DNA of 64,000 nucleotides from Chromobotia macracanthus (Eukaryota > Chordata > Actinopteri > Cypriniformes > Botiidae): positions 5,952,001-6,016,000 of the forward strand of contig JAZGTH010000059.1 of assembly GCA_036877525.1 (NCBI GenBank). The letters are read 5' to 3'. The position numbers and the translations under genes are program-made. The notes under the pieces were generated by a model. That model was given only the letters and a program-made list of their open reading frames with translations, had not been told where the DNA came from and searched no databases. This document shows positions 36,558 through 47,678 of this stretch, piece by piece (the first letter of the stretch is position 1; the number at the start of each line of letters is the position of its first letter).

Positions 36558-37177
36558 TGTAGCTTATCACATTTTATCACAACCCAGGGGTTATCACATT
36601 TTAGACCACATATTGTTTAACAACTTTGCAGAAATGATCTAAAGTATCAATATCGTGATCTTGATAACTTGATCAGTTTTGAATTGTTTCCTTAAACATG
36701 AAGCTCCAGCTCTATTACATCCAAATACAGGCTACAGTTCCTGATCTTCACCTTCATGCACTTCTTTAAATGGACTGGATATTTTACAATAATGTGCCTT
36801 TCAAATGTTCTGACATTCACACATTCACAGGTCTTGAGTTGATGTTAGTATACGGTTAGGTATAATGAGCAAATCATCACAGCCTCTTTCAAGAAAAGTC
36901 ATGACATAAAGATACATTACTCCGGTCATGAGCCGGTGTTGTAGTAAAATCTGAGTTTGTACTCATGTGCTTCTCCAGATAAAAACACAAATCAAAATAT
37001 TATACATGTGCACTAAGAAGACGATCCTTATCCTGTAAACCAAATGAAATACAGTTCTTAAAAATCTTATTACAAAATACAAAACCCTCAGCATATATGA
37101 CAGTAACCAAAAAGAGCACAAAAAGTAAAGTCGCCTTTAACAAAACAAGAAAAATATCTTGGAGACATTATTTCCTC

Positions 37178-37700
37178 AATGATTATCTTGGATGTGAACA
37201 TGCATGAAGAAAGATCAGTTTAAGATCAGTTATTTGTTTTCTGGTCAGTTCCTTTCCTCAGAAGTACTACAGTTTTCTTGTACAAACAGTACGCAGATCC
37301 TGCAAAGTTTTCATACGAAGGTTATCTTTTTATTTACAAGAAAGCAACGATCTGAAAAACAGTGAGTTGTTTAAAACATTCATGTGAATGCTAAACTTTT
37401 GTCATTAATAATCACTAACAGCATGTTCATGTGAGTGCAGCTATATTACTCTTCCTGATTATTCATTTTCAGGTGTATCATGGCGATGATAAGAGGTCTT
37501 ATGCTCCTTTTCTTCGTCTTTACGGTGGAGAATGCAGCAGGTAACCAAATATTTATTTACTGTTTACTGTTTTTCTGATCATCTTTCTAAACTTCAATCT
37601 CTTAATGACCTTTTCTGAAATACTCCTCAAATCAATAAAAACATTTATAAAGCAAATTGTGTGTGTTGTGGAGTCAAAATTTAGGCATGTGCAAAATAAA
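37178..37700 (+). pseudogene. Doubly deleted lectin pseudogene
   Basis: A third unit begins with the upstream flank (TGATTATCTTGGATGTGAAC). At about 37340 it jumps from TTTATTTACAAG directly to AAAGCAACGATC, deleting about 680 bp including the TATA box. The signal-peptide exon (ATG 37481) and its donor are intact, but after about 20 bp of intron a second jump leads straight to the 3'UTR (TTTTTCTGATCATC.., AATAAA at about 37636). All lectin-domain exons are missing. Without promoter or domain it should be non-functional. Confidence 0.88.
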
Positions 37701-38027
37701 GTATATTTTGTGCAGAAAATAGGTGATCAGAATAGCCTTGAGAAATAACATGGTTTATCTCAATAATACATTAACAATTTTTGCTTGCTGGGAAATATTA
37801 CAAATATTGAAAGAAACTGAAATTTTATCTCAGACAAACAGACAACACAGAATGCTTAATGGCAATCAAAGTCAAGATGTTTCGTGTCAGTTTCTTTAGT
37901 TCGCCTAATACCTTTATTGGAATAAAGTATAGGTTAGTAATATTTTTTGCATCATCTGTTCATCATTAAAGGGGTACCCCCATTAATCTGTATATTTAGG
38001 TATGTAATATGTTATTCATGTAGCTAT

Positions 38028-38830
38028 TAAAGGGGTCATATCATGCGTTTTCATGTTTTTCTTTAGTGTGGTATGCATGCACAAACAGCAGCATAAGATC
38101 AGCCGCAAAATGACTCAAAGCCTCCCACAAAAATGGTTTTTAATTTATCCAAAGCAAAGGCTGATCCAGACCTGCAGAAAACGCCTCGGTCGCCTCCTCC
38201 CCCATTCTTACGTCACAGTGTGGGAACATTTTAATAACACCGCCCAAATACAACCAAACAAAGAAGGCGTGGCTTCAGTTATCGCAGTATCGCCCGCTTG
38301 TGAAGGGCCCAAAGGTCCAAAAATAAGATAATAATGACTTGCTGAGGGAAGTCACTGAACTATTGAGTTTTCCAGTGGAGGAGCGAACGGACCCGCGGGC
38401 GACCCGCTCTCCTCAGCGGGCGGCTGACTTGACTCATCCGCGGACACGTCGGCATTGTTAGGACTATGTGACGCTTCTGAATCGGAGTCTGTAAGTGTGT
38501 TTTATTTTTTAATTTTTTTTTTACAGTTTTGACTGTTATTGTTATTATTATTATTATAGTTTTGACTGTAAAAACGAGCAGTTTTGGGCAGTGTAGAGCA
38601 ACGCGCTCGCAATTATGGTAAGGGGCGTGACATTTCCGCCACACGCTTGAGATTTTCGGCCAATCACAACGTGCTGTGTCAGCTGGCCAATCAGAGTACC
38701 CTGAGCTGGTAGGATGGGCTTTGCAGGAATCCCTGCGTTTAGAAGGGCGGGGCATGTAGGACCTACAATAATGTACAGGATGTCAAAAATAATGTAAACC
38801 ATGTTAATATATGACAATACACAAATAATA
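38028..38830. mobile_element. Non-autonomous DNA transposon-like insertion
   Basis: This GC-richer block starts TTAAAGGGGTCATATCATGC and contains CGCCTCGGTCGCC, ACCCGCGGGCGACCCGC and GGCCAATCACAACG. It ends near GGGCGGGGCATGTAGGACCT. The opening word and CpG-rich middle match a repeat type I recognise from cyprinid genomes. No transposase frame is present; the 92- and 131-aa frames inside have no domain. Borders are approximate. Confidence 0.5.
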
Positions 38831-38989
38831 ATATTTGAACATAGTATAATATGATGCCTTTAACAGCTTATGTGTAAATGTGAACTATGCATTTACAAAT
38901 AATGATACACTATATAGTATGTGTAATGAAAAACCATTGTACTCTCTCATGCACAGACACTTTTGAAACTCTGGAGTTTGCATAGGCTA

Positions 38990-39035
38990 CTACTACTACT
39001 ACTACTATTATTATTTATTATTATTATTATTATAA
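38990..39035. repeat. (ACT)n/(ATT)n microsatellite
   Basis: Six ACT units are followed by about nine ATT/TTA units. Confidence 0.9.
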
Positions 39036-39059
39036 GGTTGACACAACAACACAAAATTA

Positions 39060-39240
39060 GCTGAAACAGGGACAGAATCATTGAATCAGTGAATTGAACT
39101 CGAGGACCAAATCAGGTCTTTTTGTGAATAAATCATTCAGACTGGTATTATTATGGGATTCATTGGGGGGACTCAACAGCTCGTTGAAATGAACCAACTC
39201 AAATGATTCCCTCACAAATTCCCTCACTGATACCATTGCA
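39060..39240. repeat. GAATCA-rich repeat debris
   Basis: It is rich in ATCATTGAATCAGTGAATTG, AATCATTCAGACTGGT and AAATGATTCCCTCAC words, similar in style to 2500-2760. It is probably a decayed dispersed element. Confidence 0.3.
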
Positions 39241-39334
39241 ACACTGAGACAATTAAAGCAGATTTATATGATTACAGCATAACTTCCACGGTTGCAAGGC
39301 TTCGGAAAACGTGAATTTTCAGGCACCTGCATGC

Positions 39335-39430
39335 AAAATAGGTTTTCACTAAAAGCTGTTTTAAAAAATAAACAGCATATCATGTGTCATCTATGATTAT
39401 TCTGGATGCCTACATGCATAAAAATGGTTC
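39335..39430 (+). repeat. Lectin-unit upstream flank without a gene
   Basis: GCAAAATAGGTTTTCACT followed by ATCTATGATTATTCTGGATG and CATGCATAAAAATGG matches the upstream flank of the array units at 27830, 29913, 33780 and 37178. No lectin exon follows before casq2. I infer it is the right-hand footprint of a lost copy. Confidence 0.5.
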
Positions 39431-40317
39431 TGGTTCTCCAGTCATGCAAAAATTGCACATTAGCCTAGTGTATCCATCCATTCCTTTTTTATAATAGTTT
39501 TTATAACACCCAAAACAGTGTTTCAGAGCGAGATCTGTTGGGTATTTCGAGCTGAAACTTCACAGACTCGTTCTAGGGACACTAGAGACTTATATTTCAT
39601 CTTGTAAAATGACTCTGTTTTTATTCAGTTGAAGTAAGAAAGTCATATACACTCGGGAAGGCATGAGGGTGGGTGTGAGAGAATTTGGTTAATCATTCCT
39701 TTAAATACCAAAAGTTGTTTAAAACGTTTTGTTAACAGTATTGTAAAGAGTAATAAGTAATGATCAGTAAGTTACATTTTCTGAGTAACAAGCCCAACAC
39801 TTTTCATACACAATAATACTCCAAAAAATGTAAATTATAAGACACACTGAAAAATGATTCAGGATAAAACTGGACATTCACTTCATGTCTGTTTGCATAT
39901 AGCAGGATTTGGGTGGAAATAATTCTGGAATCACAGGCTTGGCTTTTACAAGAAACAAGCTTTTTTTGTCGAGGCTTGTCTTGTTGTGACCATATGAACA
40001 AGAATTATGAAAATATACAAAGAGTAAAATATTATTCCAGTGACAAAATTATGAAGTGTAATATTTAATCCCATTAGCAATTTTCAGTTTAGAGCTGCTA
40101 AAAACAAATTATTTTCCTTTTTATTTAGACATTATTAGCAGCATATGTAAATAAGGTTGTTTGCTTGTATGTGTTCCATTTTTAACATTTTAAAATGCAC
40201 CATTTTTCCAGTGATGTACAAAATGTACAAAATTCTTACTGGGTATTCAGACACAAAATAGTTCTCTCTTGGCAAAGAGAACAAATTCTGTTTTCATTTG
40301 TATTTACAGTATATTAA
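39431..40317. other. Intergenic DNA and casq2 3'UTR region
   Basis: No gene is seen. The casq2 minus-strand 3'UTR must start at 40317 and run leftward. A candidate poly(A) signal (AATAAA on the minus strand) lies at plus 40120-40125. Confidence 0.45.
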
Positions 40318-43300
40318 TTAATCATCGTCGTCATCATCGTCGTCGTCATCATCGTCGTCGTTGTCGTCATCATCATCATCATCGTCATCATCATCGTCAT
40401 CATCGTCGTCGTCATCATCGTCGTCATCATCATCATCGTCATCATCCTCTGTGTTGACAGTTCCAGAGAGCACATCTTCTATCCAGTTTTCCAGCTCTTC
40501 AGGTGAAGGCAGATCTTCATCATCAGGTATATCCATCCACACACTGTCCGCCTGTCAGAGTGGTCAAGAATCGATGGACGTTATGTCAGCACCTTGTATT
40601 TATTTGACATTATTGAACTTTCATGACTCAGTAAGTAAAGCACATCCTCGGAAACCTTGAGCAGTAAACACATCTGATCTTTCCTAAAATAATACTTTAA
40701 CAAGGAACAGAAGAATAGAGACAATTCTGTATAAGCATCTGACAGACTTTTCAAAACTAACTCGGTGGAGTGTTTTAATCAGATTACACTGTCTAATCGA
40801 ACACAAAAAGCAAAAAACTGCACTTACATCTGTAACGTTGACTACACCAATCTGTGGTCTGAAGAGGTCGATTTTGAAGGTCTTCTCCCAGTATGGAATG
40901 AGCTAAACAAGAAGGGTGAAATAATATGACTAAAGGTACATATGACAACAGAATTTTTTTTTTCTTTAAATTTCTGTCGTCCATGTAACATTATAGTATT
41001 ATGGACTTTACATGTCTGTAATATTTTATAGTATTATGGATGAAACATGGTCATCGATCAAGACTTCTTAATTCACCAGCGGGAAGTTGTCTGGGTCGAT
41101 CCACACAATGCTCAGTTCTGGGTTATGTGTGTTGTCATTCGCCACCTCCTTCAAAATCTCCAAGAACTCAAAACCATCTGAAAACCCCATGAGATCATTA
41201 AGATGTGATCTGTTGATGCTTAAACTAAAGCAATGATAATGAGGCGCATTCATGGGCCATTTAACCATGGAACTGCACATACCAGGATCCTCCTCTTCTG
41301 CGAAGGCCACGATGTGAATCCCATTTAGATCATCCTCCTGCAAAAAGGACATTAAATTTAGTTTCACATGGGGATTGTTACAGTACTGGCATCATAAATG
41401 AATTGTTGTGTGATTGTTGTACTACTTTAGATCTGTATGGTTTCACTGTAAGGAACCTGTAAAGTATTGCTCACCCAAGTCTCAAACATGTCCTCGGCCT
41501 TGAGTTTCCTCAGAGTTGGTCTATGAAGGTACAGAATGTGGTTAGTAACAACTACTATCAGTGCACAGTATAATTTATCTACCTAGCCACCCTTAAGATA
41601 CAGTCCGTCCCCACATAAATACTATTTTATCCTATTTTTCTATGTTGTACCAAACCTACATGATTTTCTTTGTTCTGGAACCCAAAAATTATTTTATGAA
41701 ATGTATGTCCATAATGTAATATTAATAATATCACAGGATATTGTCAATACCGGTATATTGTGACACCCTTTAAAATGCCATAAGGGTGAGTAAAAGATAA
41801 CAGAATTTTTATTTTGAGTAAACTACCCCTTTAATCATCCTGATTACCTCCTGTGCTCTGTTATAAAGGCCACCAGGTCTTCTTCTGAGTGGGGTTTGTC
41901 TGGAATGGTGACTGGTTCCTCCATGAAGGGTTCATAAAAATCAACCTCATTCATTTTCAGAGTCAATTCTTTTGCAACCTAAAACATGATGTTAAGAACA
42001 ATTCATCCAGCATCAATGATCTTTGGAGAATTCCACCCTCCCCCACGAAATATAGTTTCATTGATTCCACATTAATATCAATCTTTGGAACATAAAAAGA
42101 GCAACACAATACTCACAGATTTCTCAAAAGTGGCAAAAAATTTGATAAAAGGCTGAAATTGTTCAGCTGCCTCTTGGAAAGCCAGATAGTCTGAGAAAAC
42201 CAGAGAAATAAACAGGAATGTTTAAGAGGTGATGAAAGGAAGAGCTCTATAAAGCTGTTTTTGTTTGTTTGTTTTACTGCTAAACGGCATCAGTGAAGCC
42301 ATTTCAAATGACCTTGCTTTCTGTATGAGTTTTATAAACACCTAATTGTTTACATAAGCCCTGGAAAGAAATCGTTTCACTTTTAAAAGTAAAGGTTTTC
42401 AAAGGTTTGTTTTAGCACTTTAGGTTTCTTATCAAACACCTTATCAGGAACCTGTAGATTCAATGTAGATTCCTTATCATTCGCTGTAGAAGTTTATTGC
42501 CTTTGTGGTTCTTTGAAGATTAAAATAAGTTATTAATGTCAGATAATCATAATTACATTAAAATGCATAAAATATAATTGGAAAGGGGGGAATAGGAAGA
42601 AGAGTGGGGATTCCTATGTTTAAAGCACCGCACCCGGTTCCCTAAACATTGTGCATGTGTCATGGCCTATGTTGCTGAGGACAGCATGCCCCTCTCTCTC
42701 TGCCAGCTTTAGATGATGCTGAGCAAACCTTTCGACCCACAGATCAGGAAGGAAGCACATACGACCAACGGGAATCCAGCCCTTACCTGGGCCACAGCAC
42801 TTCCTGCACCCTCAGCAAGCCCCTTCCACCTCGAGGACACCACGGCCCCTTTTATTTGGATGGTCTTCCCTGTCTTCTTTATTTACACTTTAATCCCTTT
42901 GTTGAACATTTGTTTACTTTGTTTAAATAAATGCAGTAAACTGTGTCTGTATTCGCTCACCCCAAATCATAGGGTATGTATTTGTTGGGTATGTATTTGT
43001 CACATGTAGGCATGTTTTGCAGAGATCAGATAACTGCAGCTGCAGCATAAGGATATAATTATTATTACAATTTTGGAAGGCTTTTACCTCCTGGCTCCTA
43101 GTCTTAAAACACACACTCACGTTCAGAGTCTGGACTCTTGAAGAAGCCAATAAGTTTGATGTCTTCTTCTATACGGTCAAATGCTCTCAACTCCAGAGCG
43201 TTGTCAATGATTTCAACTGGATCTTCTAACAGCTGAAGTGTGAGACAGATGGAAGGAAAGCAAGTTACATAAGACATAATGCAGCAGCAAAACAAATATG

Positions 43301-44910
43301 ATGTCTGTTGGACAAAGACAGATAAATGCAGAATCCTTACATCCAGAAGGAACTCCACAAGCGTGTCTGCAGAGAGCAGTCCATCAAATTCAATCACACG
43401 GTTCTCTTTAAAAACATAGACGCTGCCCTCCTCGTGCAAACCTTCCAATAAAACAACATTGTAGAGTACTTTGCGTAAGTAGACATACAGTGCAGAATAA
43501 TCCAATTCAGTAAATCTCCTAAAACAGGAAGTAATAATGATTTCACTTGCTGAATTTTAAACTTTGGTATTTTGTGAGATATAGGGGATTCGTTTTTAAG
43601 CCATTTTACTGTATAGTTTGTGGATTATGTCTGTATCTGCTTTTCCTTCATTTATTTATCAGGGTGTCCACAAATGAAAGAAATGAATGATGTTTCCACC
43701 TCACCTAGTTTCTTGGCGACTTTTGCGTCTTTTTGGGAGTCAACCATTCCAAAGCCAATGTCCTTTTCTTCCAAGACCTGAGCAGCCAACTGCAAATAAA
43801 ACAAATCAATTGATAATCAGTAATACGTAGAAATGTGTTTTCCATATCCTTACATTTCATACAGTTTGCCCTTCACTGTGTGATACAGAGACCCCCTCCC
43901 AATCGAATTTAAGGGGAGAAACCCTCTGGAAATGCATTCCCTGTGGAAATGCATAAACAGCTGTATATATACAGCTATATATACATCAAGCTTTTTTTGA
44001 GTTAAAAAAAACTGTTAGACTCATTACTGTTAGGCTGAGTTTTAAAGAACTAAAGCCAGTGACCTGTTTACAAGCCTAAATCTATTTTGGATTATGCTAA
44101 ATATTGAGAAGGGCTGTAAGAGCTATCGAGTGTACATAAAATGCCTAATTGATGAAAGACAGCAATGTGATGATGGACAAGACAGTCAGATGAGACCTGT
44201 GGTCTTTAAGATGAGCTGATGTTTCCTGCTTGAATAGAATTACAGATGATACTCAGGCTATTAGCACATAAAGCAAGCGACTGCCAACAGAGTGTCTTTA
44301 AATTTATATCATATGGTGCACAATGAGACTCATGTTCAATCCAGCCAGAAATGAAGACACAGTACAACTTTTAAGGTGCTTTATCCTATTCATCAGGAGA
44401 CTCTTATAGCAACATGCATGTTTCAGAGCATATTATGATTAAAATTAAAATGCCTCAAACCCATGCTTTATGCCCCAACTTTAATTTACATTTATTTTAC
44501 TAAATATTATGTATAAAAAATAATAAATGTTGTATAGAATAAATAAATATTTTTTCATAAGTAACTTTATTAACACTGAAGGTTGCTTTGCTCCAAATTC
44601 CATTAATTCTATTAAAAACTATCCTTCTATCCATCTTATATGTTTTTGTTCTTAATGTCCTTTCACCCCATACCTCTAGCACCAGTTCAGACAACTGGAA
44701 CTGTTTCTGCAGCTCTTTTGTGGTTGGTGGAGGAGCATGGTAGTACAGGCACAACATGTCATATTTCTTCAGAGCTTTGCGGTAGTTCTTCTCATCTATG
44801 TCCAGGACACGGTCTTTGCCATCATAACGTGGGAACTCGAGGCCCTTCTCAGCAATGGCCAGGGTGGCCAGTCCCAGAGAGCCCAGCAGCAAGAGGAAGG
44901 TGATCTGCAT
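40318..44910 (-). CDS. casq2: Calsequestrin 2 (cardiac SR calcium buffer)
   Basis: Eleven coding exons (minus): 44910-44674, 43789-43705, 43441-43341, 43232-43121, 42190-42117, 41978-41848, 41520-41475, 41337-41283, 41177-41077, 40902-40828 and 40551-40318. All junction phases agree, giving 416 aa. Calsequestrin is the high-capacity calcium store of the junctional sarcoplasmic reticulum and works with triadin, junctin and the ryanodine receptor. Visible: signal peptide (MQITFLLLLGSLGLATLAIA); mature start EKGLEFPRYDGKDRV; blocks of the three thioredoxin-like domains (VEFLLDLLEDPVEI, GFFKSPDSE, TWEDDLNGIHIVAFAEE, WIDPDNFP, YWEKTFKIDLFRPQIGVVNV); and a final 42-residue acidic tail (375-416). 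CASQ2 rather than CASQ1 is indicated by CLYYHAP, IKLIGFFKS and NWIEDVLSG..NTED. It is slightly longer than human CASQ2 (399 aa) because of the tail. The start is ATG 44910; an upstream in-frame codon at 44925 is TTG and was not used. Confidence 0.95.
40321..40446 (-). repeat. casq2: Coding GAY trinucleotide run (poly-Asp tail of casq2)
   Basis: 42 consecutive codons, 41 Asp and one Asn (AAC), encode the C-terminus up to the stop at 40318-40320. GAT and GAC are mixed irregularly, so it is not a clean microsatellite. The complementary frame gives an artificial poly-Ser ORF. Confidence 0.95.
41600..41835. repeat. DNA-element remnant in casq2 intron
   Basis: The right end reads AAGGGTGAGTAAAAGATAAC .. 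AACTACCCCTTTAA and the left part has TGTACCAAACCTACATGA .. TTCTGGAACCC. These are the two ends of a fish repeat family whose consensus contains GTTCCAAACC and GGGTGAGTAAATGATGACAG. Confidence 0.5.
42590..43000. mobile_element. Possible retroelement fragment in casq2 intron 4
   Basis: A GC-richer insert (CACCGCACCCGGTTCCC, CCACCTCGAGGACACCACGG) grades into TTTGTTTAAATAAATGC, which resembles the end of an LTR. It carries a 98-aa frame with no domain and a local duplication of GGTATGTATTTGT. No target duplication was found. Confidence 0.3.
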
Positions 44911-45690
44911 ATTTTTGACGATCAACTAAGAACTAAAAAAAAAAAACACTTCCACTCAGTTGTGGCTCCTCAGCTGCTTTACCATTTGTGCAGCTTTATT
45001 AGGTTACAGAGAGCCTAGATTTAGTAAAGGAGAATGAGAGAAGTCCGAAATAAAAGGTAAATTTAATGCAAAAAGTTTAATTAACAAAAATAATTATAAA
45101 ACAAACCAACCAGGCCTTCAATGTTCTTTTTAGGGTTTGCGTACTCCACTCCTCCAGAAATTCAGCCTTCTTCAGGCAAACCCTCTGTCTTGTTCCTCTC
45201 CCACCTTCTCTCCTGACCAGAGACAAAAGTGTCTGGTATATTGTGCTGGTAATAGGATGTGGCAGAGCAGGATACCTTACATAGCAGTGCCCCTCTAAAC
45301 CTTTTTTAGGAGCCCAGTTGTTTCAGGGCTAAAAATAGCTCAGATGGACAGCAAAGGAACAAGAGCTCTTTGGAGGGCTGATTAGGCCACAGCTAATGAC
45401 ATTTGTTGTCTAACTGTGAAATAAAAACTGTACTGAAAGACTTCACAGACAATAAAAGCAAATACATTGTGTCCATGTGCATTTGTGTGTGAGAGACACA
45501 GAACATAATTTTCGATTTGTGAGATAGCATGCAAATGTACTGTAACTGGACGCTTGTGTACTTTTAGGATGTGTGAGCAGTGTTTCTATAGACTCAGTTC
45601 AGTTCTATGGAAGCTGAGGTGAATTGTGGAATTGACAGTGGGGCATACCGGGTGCATTTTTGTCACTTCAGTGGATCATGAGACTATTGC
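44911..45690 (-). promoter_or_regulatory. casq2: casq2 upstream region with MEF2 site
   Basis: A perfect MEF2 consensus CTAAAAATAG lies at 45329-45338, and the E-box-like CAGATG lies 3 bp beyond it, about 420 bp upstream of the casq2 start codon. A CAGCTG E-box lies at about 44971. MEF2 control of cardiac calsequestrin is established; use of this site is inferred. The transcription start is not located. Confidence 0.45.
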
Positions 45691-45694
45691 TTAT

Positions 45695-45952
45695 AGGTAT
45701 AGGGTAGTCAATTTCAGAGAGGCTAGCAATAACAACCTAACTTTGAAAGCACAAGATCCTGCCGTCCGTTCAGAGTGATCTCCAAAGCCATGCCCACCTC
45801 CAATAGTGCACAGAGGCATGAAAATACACAGTTTGACAAGAAAGTAGGACATTCTATCATTGCATTTGGACAGAGTGCAATAAATGAACAAACATTTTAA
45901 CATAACAGCATAACAAAAATGTTTCTGGAAAAGATCGCCTACCCTGCTTTTA
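45695..45952 (-). mobile_element. DNA transposon-like element, copy 1 (minus)
   Basis: On the minus strand it starts AGCAGGGTAGGCGATC and ends GAAATTGACTACCCTATACC, so GGGTAG words form short terminal inverted repeats. The body (TCCAAATGCAATGATAGAAT, GGCATGGCTTTGGAGATCAC) matches a second copy in opposite orientation at 47981-48275. The pair brackets kcne2. Confidence 0.65.
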
Positions 45953-46701
45953 AGAAGTGCGGTACAGGTGTGGAGAAGAATGTAAAGTGAATCAATTTAT
46001 TCATACATGCAAAATGTATGGTGCACGCTCACCCTTGCCTGCAAAAGATAATAATTGGCTAGTTTTGTTAAACCCTTTATTTTACATACACTGGCATTGA
46101 GCTATTTGTACACTAGATGGCGCAAACATTATTTTTGTGAAACCTTAGAATATGATGTAAATCAAATAAAAAAAAATCTGTTGCTGATGTCTTTTTGCCT
46201 AAAACAGACTCTTAGCTTTCATATAAAACATATAAAAACTGATTAAATCTAAATGCTGCATGATGCAGGTTGACCGAAATTACAAATGCATTAAAAAAGC
46301 AAAAAGGTGATTTATCAAATAAGCTAACAGCCTTCCACCCATATTTATTTGTCTCTAGTTTATATGCTTGCCATGACTGAATCACATTCTGTAGGAGCAC
46401 TGTTTAAGCGTCTGTGACTTTAAATAGATTTTGTTGTCATAGCAATGACTCAAGCAATACTGGTGCCCAAATTAGGATCAGCTGTCTCAATGATACCTCT
46501 CTAATTGCTATAAACAGCACGCCAAACAAACCCTTTAACTCTCTACACAGATTAAAATGAGTCTTAAAACATGAACCATATTAAATACAATAGAATAGAA
46601 TGAACTGAATCGATTCAATGTAGAATATCTGATTTAATGTAGACATGGATAACAAATTACATTTATCCCCAAAACAAGTTATGTCCACTGGGTAAGCCGG
46701 G

Positions 46702-47064
46702 TCAGCGAGAACAAGGTTCATCCAGGGATGTCACATTGAGGTTTGAGATAACAAAACTCTGGAAATGGGCCTTTGTTTGAGAAGACCAGTCTCCCTCAAT
46801 GTACTTGTGGTAGGGATCGTTGGAGTGCTCTCTTCTTTTGGACTTCACTGTGCTTACCAGTACGGACACAACAATGAAACTGAAGATGCCAATCATCACG
46901 ATCAGGTACCAGATGACGTTGCGAACGTTTTCTTCAGCAACGCGCTGGTTTAGGTTACGCTGAGCCTCTGTGACATTGAGCTTCCAGCTCTCAAGGAAGT
47001 CGCTCAGAGCACTTGTGAGTGACTCCTGCAGGTGGACGGTCAGATTTGACCAATCCGTGTTCAT
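46702..47064 (-). CDS. kcne2: Potassium channel beta subunit KCNE2 (MiRP1)
   Basis: A single coding exon, 120 aa against 123 in human KCNE2. KCNE2 is a single-pass ancillary subunit that modifies KCNQ1, KCNH2 (hERG) and other K channels in heart and epithelia. Visible: extracellular N-terminus with two sequons, N7-L-T and N30-V-T, at the positions expected for the family; one membrane segment (about 50-72, VIWYLIVMIGIFSFIVVSVL); and the highly conserved juxtamembrane STVKSKRREHSNDPYHKYI (71-89) that diagnoses KCNE2 rather than KCNE1 or KCNE3. The start is ATG 47064. An in-frame TTG 12 nt upstream lies at the acceptor (TTGCAG, exon from 47070) and is excluded. The C-terminal 25 residues are divergent from human. 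It lies 1.8 kb upstream of casq2, on the same strand. Confidence 0.93.
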   Translation of the reverse strand: MNTDWSNLTVHLQESLTSALSDFLESWKLNVTEAQRNLNQRVAEENVRNVIWYLIVMIGIFSFIVVSVLVSTVKSKRREHSNDPYHKYIEGDWSSQTKAHFQSFVISNLNVTSLDEPCSR

Positions 47065-47678
47065 TGTCAGCTGCAATATAATGAGGGAACATCAGAAAGG
47101 GAGGTTAGATCTAGAGAAGACACATTATTTTGTTAGATTCAGTACTAACGTTATTATATGGAAACACAAAGTAGTCACCAAAGTCAAATATTAAACATGT
47201 TGTGCACATTTTTTGATTATATTTTTGATAACACTGACCTTTGTGTTTATCTGTTACAAAGAATGTTCATACAGTGCTTACTGGCATAAATCAATGCAAT
47301 CCAAACATAGATTTAAATAGTTTTAGATAATATGTATAAATGTGTACGCTCTCCGACATTAAGCTGATGCTATTTCATTTAGTACATAAATATACAATAT
47401 CAGCAAAACTACTTTCTTGGGTTTATTTCATAATTACACCTGTCAAATAATTCTCAACAGAGAAAGTAGCACAGCAATACTTGTTAAACGGAAACAAATA
47501 CCAATAAAGCTGAAGTTCTCCATTTAGAAATTGTTGCTGGTTTACTGTCCTCACAGTCATTTACAGTCATGTATCTAACCAAACTCATTTTTACTCATTT
47601 TTTTTCTACTGGTTAATTTAACAGCGTAACACACGGTAATATTTCTCGGTTATAATAATTCAAAGACTTTAGACTCAC

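Larger units (their letters stand above)
33780..37177 (+). repeat. Tandem segmental duplication, right unit
   Basis: This is the counterpart of 29913-33310 at +3867 bp. Homology ends near the phrase GGAGACATTATTT. A third, deleted unit then starts at once (AATGATTATCTTGGATGTG). Confidence 0.92.

Noticed and set aside
38053..38755. 92-aa and 131-aa proteins in a GC-rich block
   Set aside because: They lie inside a non-autonomous transposon-like repeat on opposite strands and show no domain.
40361..40660. Poly-Ser protein on the plus strand
   Set aside because: It is the antisense shadow of the casq2 poly-Asp coding run.
44911..44925. Upstream start for casq2
   Set aside because: The in-frame codon at 44925 is TTG; ATG at 44910 directly precedes a good signal peptide.
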